Below, piece by piece: positions 7,964 through 12,237 of a stretch of 12,237 nt of DNA. Under the pieces are notes generated by a model that made no database searches, was not told the DNA's origin, and was given only the letters and a program-made list of their open reading frames with translations. Position 1 is the stretch's first letter, and the number at the start of each line of letters is the position of its first letter. Source of the DNA: Candidatus Pelagibacter sp. (lineage in GTDB: Bacteria; Pseudomonadota; Alphaproteobacteria; Pelagibacterales; Pelagibacteraceae); NCBI GenBank assembly GCA_028139285.1, contig JAOINI010000014.1:1-12237 (forward strand). The letters run 5' to 3'. The position numbers were made by a program, and so were the translations under genes.

Positions 7964-8319
7964 TGATGTTTAATGTATTAAATGCCGCCACATGGGGTGA
8001 TATGGCTAAAAAGAAAGAAAAGGGATTCTTCGATTTTGAATTTATCACTTGGATGGCATGGACTTGGCAAACAGCAGCATTTTTTATTTTTATAGTTTTA
8101 TGTTTAACAGCAATGGTTATCTGGGAGAAAAAATCACCAGGAGGTGGTCCAAGAAAAGGCATTTTAGGTTTAGACACTACAAGAGGTGACAGATTATTTA
8201 TTTCTTTGCTTGGAAGTGCTTTCATACATTTATTTTGGTTGGCTCTAGTTGGAAGTGTATTGTGGATTGCAACAATTATTTGCATTGGGTATGCAGTTGT
8301 TGTATTTAGATACGTCTAA
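7960..8319 (+). CDS. glpU: DUF2160 small integral membrane protein (GlpU-like)
   Basis: A 119-residue membrane protein whose core (about residues 29-119) matches DUF2160: ITWMAWTWQTAAFF, a WEKKSPGG stretch, then DTTRGDRLFISLLGSAFIHL (73-92). One hydrophobic segment lies near 32-52 and about two more between 80 and 117. In alphaproteobacterial glycerol ABC clusters a DUF2160 gene (glpU) sits beside the permeases, and its biochemical role is unknown to me. The start is uncertain. Three in-frame ATGs occur at 7960, 7963 and 7966, overlapping the glpQ stop with AGGA at 7951-7954. A fourth ATG at 8002 with GGGG just ahead would give the protein beginning MAKKKEKG, missing 14 poorly conserved residues. 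Family assignment is strong; the start and function are open. Confidence 0.85.
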   Translation: MMMFNVLNAATWGDMAKKKEKGFFDFEFITWMAWTWQTAAFFIFIVLCLTAMVIWEKKSPGGGPRKGILGLDTTRGDRLFISLLGSAFIHLFWLALVGSVLWIATIICIGYAVVVFRYV

Positions 8320-8331
8320 ATATTATTCATT

Positions 8332-8339
8332 AAAGGAGA
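8332..8339 (+). promoter_or_regulatory. Strong Shine-Dalgarno of gap
   Basis: AAAGGAGA ends 4 bases before the ATG at 8344. It is the best ribosome site in the window. It lies in the 24-base gap after glpU, which is too short to hold a clear terminator plus promoter, so gap is probably co-transcribed with the glp genes. Confidence 0.75.
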
Positions 8340-8343
8340 TTAA

Positions 8344-9348
8344 ATGGTTAAGGTTGGCATTAATGGTTTTGGTAGAATAGGTAGATTAATTTTAAGAGCT
8401 ATTTTAGAAAACTATAAAAATAAAATTCAGGTAGTTGCAATTAATGATTTAGGATCAATAGAAACTAATGCGCACTTAATTAAATATGATAGCACTCATG
8501 GTATCATTAATGAGGATATTCAGACCTCAAATGATGGTTTTAAAATCAGCAATCAAGAAATAAAAGTTTTTGCAGAAAAGGATCCAGCAAACATTCCTTG
8601 GGGAAAAGTAGGAGCTGATGTAGTTTTAGAGTGTACTGGTATATTTTTAGATAAGTCATCAGCAGAAAAACACATAAAGGGTGGAGCAAAAAAAGTAATA
8701 ATTTCTGCTCCTGGAAAAGAAGTTGATTTTACAATTGTTCAAGGTGTTAATAGCAAAGAGTTAAAAAAAGAACACAATATTATTTCTAACGGATCATGTA
8801 CGACAAACTGCTTAGCGCCAGTTGCAATGGTTTTAGAAAAAACTTTTGGAATTAGCTATGGTTATATGACTACAATCCATAGTTATACAGGCGATCAAAA
8901 ATTGCTAGATACATTACATAAAGATTTAAGAAGAGCTCGCTCTACAGAAGGAGCAATGATACCAACATCTACAGGGGCCGCCAAAGCAATGAGTTTAGTT
9001 CTGCCGAGTTTAAAAGGAAAGTTAGATGGAACAGCTATAAGAGTTCCGACACCAAATGTTTCATTAATTGATCTAACATTAGTTACTGATAAAGAAGTAA
9101 CACCTGAAAGTATAAATGAATCTATGACAAAAGCAGCGAGAGGTGAATTAAAAGGAATTTTAGATGTAAACCAAAAACCTCTTGTATCAAAAGATTTTAA
9201 TCATAATCCTCATAGTTCAATTTTTGATGTTACCCAAACTCAAGTGATAAAAGGAAAATTTAGTCGAGTACTTTCATGGTACGATAATGAATGGGGTTTC
9301 TCTAACAGAATGTGTGATACTTCAATACAAATAGCCGGTTTAATTTAG
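8344..9348 (+). CDS. gap: Glyceraldehyde-3-phosphate dehydrogenase (type I)
   Basis: Phosphorylating GAPDH, 334 residues, which converts glyceraldehyde 3-phosphate plus NAD+ and phosphate to 1,3-bisphosphoglycerate in the cytoplasm. Visible motifs are the Rossmann start VGINGFGRIGR (4-14), AINDLGSIETNAHL (32-45; the Asp favours NAD over NADP), the catalytic SCTTNCLAP (151-159) with Cys152, His179 in TTIHSYTGDQ, the phosphate-site segment RRARSTEGAMIPTSTGAAKA, and the end motif SWYDNEWGFSNRM (311-323). The LGSIETNAHL and RSTEGAM stretches resemble alphaproteobacterial enzymes. The gene follows glpU by 24 bases with a strong Shine-Dalgarno, so it may be induced with glycerol uptake. Its TAG stop (9346-9348) overlaps the stop of the convergent small gene, and no hairpin terminator follows. 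Confidence is very high. Confidence 0.97.
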   Translation: MVKVGINGFGRIGRLILRAILENYKNKIQVVAINDLGSIETNAHLIKYDSTHGIINEDIQTSNDGFKISNQEIKVFAEKDPANIPWGKVGADVVLECTGIFLDKSSAEKHIKGGAKKVIISAPGKEVDFTIVQGVNSKELKKEHNIISNGSCTTNCLAPVAMVLEKTFGISYGYMTTIHSYTGDQKLLDTLHKDLRRARSTEGAMIPTSTGAAKAMSLVLPSLKGKLDGTAIRVPTPNVSLIDLTLVTDKEVTPESINESMTKAARGELKGILDVNQKPLVSKDFNHNPHSSIFDVTQTQVIKGKFSRVLSWYDNEWGFSNRMCDTSIQIAGLI

Positions 9349-9518
9349 TTATTTGATTTTTCAGCTTCCTCAATTAATTTTAAGGTATTTTTTGGAATAC
9401 CAGAATCATCAGTTTTAGCATTTGAAACTTTAGAAACTTTTTTATTTTTATTACTTTTAAAATTTTGAAGATCATCAACTGCTGAGAGAATCTCATCAAT
9501 ACTATAATTGTCTTCCAT
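9345..9518 (-). CDS. Small hypothetical protein (57 aa) coupled to pyk
   Basis: The ATG (minus strand, 9518-9516) shares one base with the pyk stop (TAATG), the same junction type used between pfk and its follower. The stop TAA is at 9347-9345. The product has 57 residues: an acidic start MEDNYSIDEILSAVDDLQNF, a Lys/Asn/Ser-rich linker (21-37), and a short tail ending NTLKLIEEAEKSNN. It is highly charged, with no membrane segment, signal or cysteine. SIDEILSAVDDL faintly recalls the amphipathic N-terminal motif of DUF2497/PopZ-type proteins, but it is far too short for that family and I do not assign it. Evidence for a real gene is the exact start-stop coupling, a full use of the otherwise empty 169-base gap, and ordered hydrophobic spacing at both ends. 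It overlaps gap by 4 bases tail to tail. Function is unknown. Confidence 0.7.
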   Translation of the reverse strand: MEDNYSIDEILSAVDDLQNFKSNKNKKVSKVSNAKTDDSGIPKNTLKLIEEAEKSNN

Positions 9519-10930
9519 TAAGAACCAACTTTATAAAGTCTTACCATATTAGTCATACCAGCTTTACCAAAAGGTAAACCAGCAGTAATAATAACAAAAT
9601 CATTTTTCTTAATGAATTTAAATTTTTTTATTATTTCTTTTGAAATTGACATCATATCTTTCCAATTATTTGCATCGCGGCTATTAATTGATTGAACACC
9701 CCAAATTAAAGAAACCTGTCTACTAACATTTATATTTGGAGAGATAGTAATAATTTTAGCTGCAGGCCTCATAGCTGATACCAGCTTTGCTGATTTTCCC
9801 GAGTTAGAAAATACAATTATTGCCTTAACATCTTCGTTATAAGCAATATCTTTTACAGATAAAAGAATAGATTTAACTGGGTCTCTATTTGTTATGACAG
9901 AATTTTTAAAATCTTCTATATGATCTTTTTTATATTTCTCTGAAGATATAATCGTTTGAGACATAGTAGACACAGCTTGTGCTGGAAACTTACCGATGGC
10001 TGCTTCAGCAGATAACATTACTGTATCGGCACCTTGGAAAATAGCTGTAGCAATATCATTAATTTCAGCTCTAGTAGCAGTATTGTTTTCAATCATACTT
10101 TCAAGCATTTGTGTAGCCACAATAACTGATTTAGAATTTTCGGAGCATTTTTTTATTAAACTTAATTGTACTTTTGGTACCTCACTATGTCCAATATCAA
10201 TGGCTAAATCTCCTCTAGCTACCATTACAGCGTCTGTAGCTTTAATTATTTTATTAATGTTTTTTAGGGCAATTTTATTTTCAATTTTTGAAATAATTCC
10301 AATATCTTTTTTTATTAATTTTCTTGCTTGAAGAATAAGTTTTTCATTTTGTAAAAAAGATAAAGCAATCCAATTACAACCAAGTCTTGAGGCAGTTTTA
10401 ATATCTTTTTTATCCTTTGTAGTAAGATTATTAAATGACATATTAATATTAGGAATATGGACACCTTTATTACTACGTATAATGCAATTATGACTTTTAC
10501 ACTTTGTAATTACAGAATTTTTAGACTTTCCAACAACAGTAAATAAAAATTTTCCATCATCAATTAAAATTTTACTACCTTTTTTTAATTTTCTAATTAT
10601 TTTTGAATATGGAAAGCTTACTCTAAAGTTATTTCCTTCTTGTACTTTGTTGTCCAAAATAAATTTTTGGTTAAATTTAATTTTTTGATTACCACCTTTT
10701 ACTTTTCCTATTCTTAACTTAACTCCTTGTAGATCCGCTATTAGAGAAATTTTTTTAGCCTTTTTTTTTTCAATTTTTCTTATTCGTTTTATAATTTTCT
10801 CAATTCCACTTGTGTTATGACTAAAATTTATTCTAAAAGCATCAACTCCAAGATGTACAAGCTTATTTAACTTAGATTCACTGTAAATCGATGGACCAAG
10901 GGTAGCTATAATTTTTGCTTTTTTTTCCAT
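9518..10930 (-). CDS. pyk: Pyruvate kinase
   Basis: Last step of glycolysis: phosphoenolpyruvate plus ADP gives pyruvate plus ATP. The 470 residues match a normal bacterial enzyme with domain A (about 1-70 and 157-335), the B lid (71-156) and a C-terminal domain (about 340-470). Motifs are ATLGPS (9-14), FRINFSH (32-38), ADLQGVKLR (65-73; most enzymes have Pro where Val70 stands), SKIEN (214-218) with catalytic Lys215 and metal ligands Glu217 and Asp241, VMVARGDL (235-242), and ATQMLESM (272-279) followed by TRAE. SAEAAIGKFP (307-316) and SFLQ (191-194) replace the E. coli SGES and SFIR motifs, which I recall as usual in alphaproteobacteria. All catalytic residues are present. The start at 10930 is the first in-frame Met directly before the first beta strand. 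It lacks a Shine-Dalgarno and is divergent from pfk. Confidence 0.95.
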   Translation of the reverse strand: MEKKAKIIATLGPSIYSESKLNKLVHLGVDAFRINFSHNTSGIEKIIKRIRKIEKKKAKKISLIADLQGVKLRIGKVKGGNQKIKFNQKFILDNKVQEGNNFRVSFPYSKIIRKLKKGSKILIDDGKFLFTVVGKSKNSVITKCKSHNCIIRSNKGVHIPNINMSFNNLTTKDKKDIKTASRLGCNWIALSFLQNEKLILQARKLIKKDIGIISKIENKIALKNINKIIKATDAVMVARGDLAIDIGHSEVPKVQLSLIKKCSENSKSVIVATQMLESMIENNTATRAEINDIATAIFQGADTVMLSAEAAIGKFPAQAVSTMSQTIISSEKYKKDHIEDFKNSVITNRDPVKSILLSVKDIAYNEDVKAIIVFSNSGKSAKLVSAMRPAAKIITISPNINVSRQVSLIWGVQSINSRDANNWKDMMSISKEIIKKFKFIKKNDFVIITAGLPFGKAGMTNMVRLYKVGS

Positions 10931-10943
10931 TAAGAGATTTTTA

Positions 10944-10953
10944 TGTTATAACA
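10944..10953. promoter_or_regulatory. Palindromic promoter/operator candidate between pyk and pfk
   Basis: The 64-base divergent gap 10931-10994 contains the perfect 10-base palindrome TGTTATAACA. It reads TATAAC, a good -10 match, on both strands. Used rightward (10947-10952), it has TTTCCA at 10924-10929 with a 17-base spacer as a weak -35 for pfk. Used leftward, the pyk leader would be only about 8 bases, which fits the missing Shine-Dalgarno. It may be a shared bidirectional promoter, an operator, or chance in AT-rich DNA. Confidence 0.4.
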
Positions 10954-10994
10954 CCACTTTCCTTAAAAAAGAATATTAAAGAAAAAAAAATTAA

Positions 10995-12083
10995 ATGAGT
11001 AATAAAAAAATAGGAATTTTAACTAGCGGAGGAGATTGCGGTGGTCTAAATGCAGCTATTCGATCGATCTTTTTTAGAGCAAAAAATAAATATAATATGG
11101 ATGTATTCGGAATAAGAGATGGAACCGCAGGATTAATTAAACGGCCAGTAGATGCTATTCAATTAAACCATAAAACTTTTGGAGGTTATTTAATAAGACA
11201 AGGTGGAACTTTTTTAGGATCTACAAACAAAGGTAACCCGTTTAAAATTCCTACAAGTGATGGAAAATATGTTGATAAATCTAAAGAAATAATTGAAGGA
11301 TATCATTCAATGAAACTAGATGGTTTAATAATAATTGGTGGGGATGGCAGTATGCAAATATTAAAAAAGTTGGCAAAAGACGGCAATATGAAAATAGTAG
11401 CTATTCCAAAAACAATTGATAATGATGTAGGAGCAACAGAAAGTTCAATAGGCTTTCATACTGCAGTAGATGTTGCAACCCAAGCTTTAGATAATTTACA
11501 ATCTACTGCTGCTAGTCATAGAAGATCTATGGTACTTGAAGTAATGGGGCGAGATGCCGGACACATAGCCTTAAATGCTGGTATAGCTGGAGGGGCAGAC
11601 ATTATTTTAATTCCAGAAATTAAATATTCGATTGACGGGATAATAAACAAGCTAAATTTAATGAAACAAAATGATATTCAACATTCTTTAATTGTAGTTG
11701 CAGAGGCTGTAAAAAAAGAAGACGGTTCCAGAGTAGTGCACAAATATATGGACGGTGAACAAAGACTTGGAGGTATTGGTGATTATATAGCTCAAGAACT
11801 AATGAGAAGAACAGATGTTGAATGTAGAGTTACATCTCTTGGTCATGTTCAAAGGGGAGCACCTCCGACAGCAAGTGATAGGATATTAGCAAGTGCTTTT
11901 GGTGTTTATGCCGTAGATTTGCTTAATCAAAAAAAATTCGATCGAATGGTAGCATGGAGAGATCGAAGAGTAGTTGACGTACCTATTGATGAGGGCATTA
12001 AAACATATAAGAATGTTGAAAGAAAAGACTCTTTAGTCGAAACAGCTCTTTCATTGGGAACTTATTTAGGAGACGATATTTAA
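10995..12083 (+). CDS. pfkA: 6-phosphofructokinase (PfkA family, Gly/Lys type)
   Basis: Phosphorylates fructose 6-phosphate to fructose 1,6-bisphosphate, the committed step of the Embden-Meyerhof pathway. The 362 residues are longer than the E. coli enzyme (320) and near the usual size of group III PFKs. Motifs are TSGGDCGGLNA (10-20), GGTFLGS (70-76), IGGDGS (114-119), PKTIDND (138-144) with the catalytic-base aspartate Asp142, MGRDAGH (184-190), a sugar-phosphate Glu237 in AEA, and GHVQRG (283-288). Gly118 and Lys139 occupy the positions that separate ATP from pyrophosphate enzymes (E. coli 104 and 124). Gly at the first is the ATP-like state and Lys at the second is PPi-like, so ATP is favoured but not certain. 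The start follows an A-rich leader with no clear Shine-Dalgarno. It is divergent from pyk, and the stop overlaps the next ORF by one base. Confidence 0.94.
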   Translation: MSNKKIGILTSGGDCGGLNAAIRSIFFRAKNKYNMDVFGIRDGTAGLIKRPVDAIQLNHKTFGGYLIRQGGTFLGSTNKGNPFKIPTSDGKYVDKSKEIIEGYHSMKLDGLIIIGGDGSMQILKKLAKDGNMKIVAIPKTIDNDVGATESSIGFHTAVDVATQALDNLQSTAASHRRSMVLEVMGRDAGHIALNAGIAGGADIILIPEIKYSIDGIINKLNLMKQNDIQHSLIVVAEAVKKEDGSRVVHKYMDGEQRLGGIGDYIAQELMRRTDVECRVTSLGHVQRGAPPTASDRILASAFGVYAVDLLNQKKFDRMVAWRDRRVVDVPIDEGIKTYKNVERKDSLVETALSLGTYLGDDI

Positions 12084-12237
12084 TGAAAGATAAAAATTCA
12101 AATTTAGTCGCTAATAAACTAGTAAAAGCTTTTCTAAAAAATAAAATTATAAATCCTATTTCAAGTAAATACACAAAAAAACTTTCGAATGCGGATAAAT
12201 TTAGAAAATTATGTGAGAGTAAAATTAAAAAACCGAT
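12083..12237 (+). CDS. N-terminal fragment of unidentified protein, coupled to pfk (runs off window)
   Basis: The ATG shares one base with the pfk stop (TAATG at 12081-12085), and the frame stays open for 51 codons to the window end. The visible product is Lys/Asn rich and hydrophilic, begins MKDKNSNLVANKLVKAF and ends KLCESKIKKP, with one Cys and no signal peptide or membrane segment. It is probably translationally coupled to pfk. The segment ESKIKKP just before the cut could be the lead into an amidase-type core, but nothing diagnostic is visible. I do not recognise it. Confidence 0.65.
   Translation, partial: MKDKNSNLVANKLVKAFLKNKIINPISSKYTKKLSNADKFRKLCESKIKKP

Noticed and set aside
7890..8285. 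131-codon open frame on the minus strand opposite glpQ/glpU
   Set aside because: It lies wholly antisense to the permease end and the DUF2160 gene, whose protein sequences are clearly conserved families. Its own product shows no recognisable domain.
9384..9401. Hairpin GGTATT-TTTTGG-AATACC as a terminator for gap or pyk
   Set aside because: The stem is only 6 bp and mostly A/T, no T tract follows on either strand, and it lies inside the small minus-strand gene.
9996..10331. 111-codon open frame on the plus strand opposite pyk
   Set aside because: It is antisense to catalytic parts of pyruvate kinase. The hydrophobic product is what the complement of such codons gives by chance.
9518..10930. 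Pyruvate kinase motif changes (SAEAA, SFLQ) as signs of inactivity
   Set aside because: These variants are, as I recall, normal in alphaproteobacterial enzymes, and Lys215, Glu217 and Asp241 are intact. Only Val70 remains slightly unusual.

Overview
The window reads as part of a streamlined, AT-rich alphaproteobacterial chromosome, most like the SAR11/Pelagibacterales type (inference). The support is strongly AT-rich sequence with A/T-ending codons, very short or overlapping gene junctions, and a complete GlpSTPQUV-type glycerol ABC transporter with a DUF2160 subunit, an arrangement known from alphaproteobacteria such as Rhizobium. The GAPDH and pyruvate kinase also carry alphaproteobacterial sequence features. 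I cannot name a species.

Layout. (1) Positions 1-8319, all on +, form a glycerol uptake and activation cluster. It holds the 3' part of a GpsA-family glycerol-3-phosphate dehydrogenase, glycerol kinase glpK, a periplasmic binding protein (glpV-like), a strong hairpin terminator or attenuator, two ABC ATPases (glpS, glpT), two permeases (glpP, glpQ) and the small DUF2160 membrane protein (glpU). Most junctions overlap by 4-8 bases (ATGA or ATGGCTAA). (2) Positions 8344-9348 hold GAPDH (gap), 24 bases after glpU and with a strong Shine-Dalgarno, so it is probably a tail gene of the same operon. (3) Positions 9345-10930, on -, hold pyruvate kinase (pyk) and a previously uncalled 57-codon gene coupled to its stop codon. 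This small gene meets gap tail to tail with a 4-base overlap. (4) A 64-base divergent region with a perfect TGTTATAACA palindrome precedes pfk on + (10995-12083). A further truncated ORF starts on the pfk stop and leaves the window.

How it works together (established family roles, inferred pathway): the binding protein and ABC transporter import glycerol. GlpK makes glycerol 3-phosphate, the GpsA-type dehydrogenase can oxidise it to dihydroxyacetone phosphate, and GAPDH and pyruvate kinase carry the triose phosphates through lower glycolysis. PFK allows hexose input. No GlpF facilitator, membrane flavoprotein GlpD or GlpR repressor is in the window.

The most interesting sequence features are four. 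The ATPase pair has degenerate motifs on both subunits that would fall in the same composite nucleotide site. The soluble G3P dehydrogenase sits where GlpD is usual. The small coupled gene follows pyk. The symmetric promoter-like palindrome lies between pyk and pfk. I found no mobile element, CRISPR array, rRNA or tRNA, and no gene-free stretch longer than about 105 bases.
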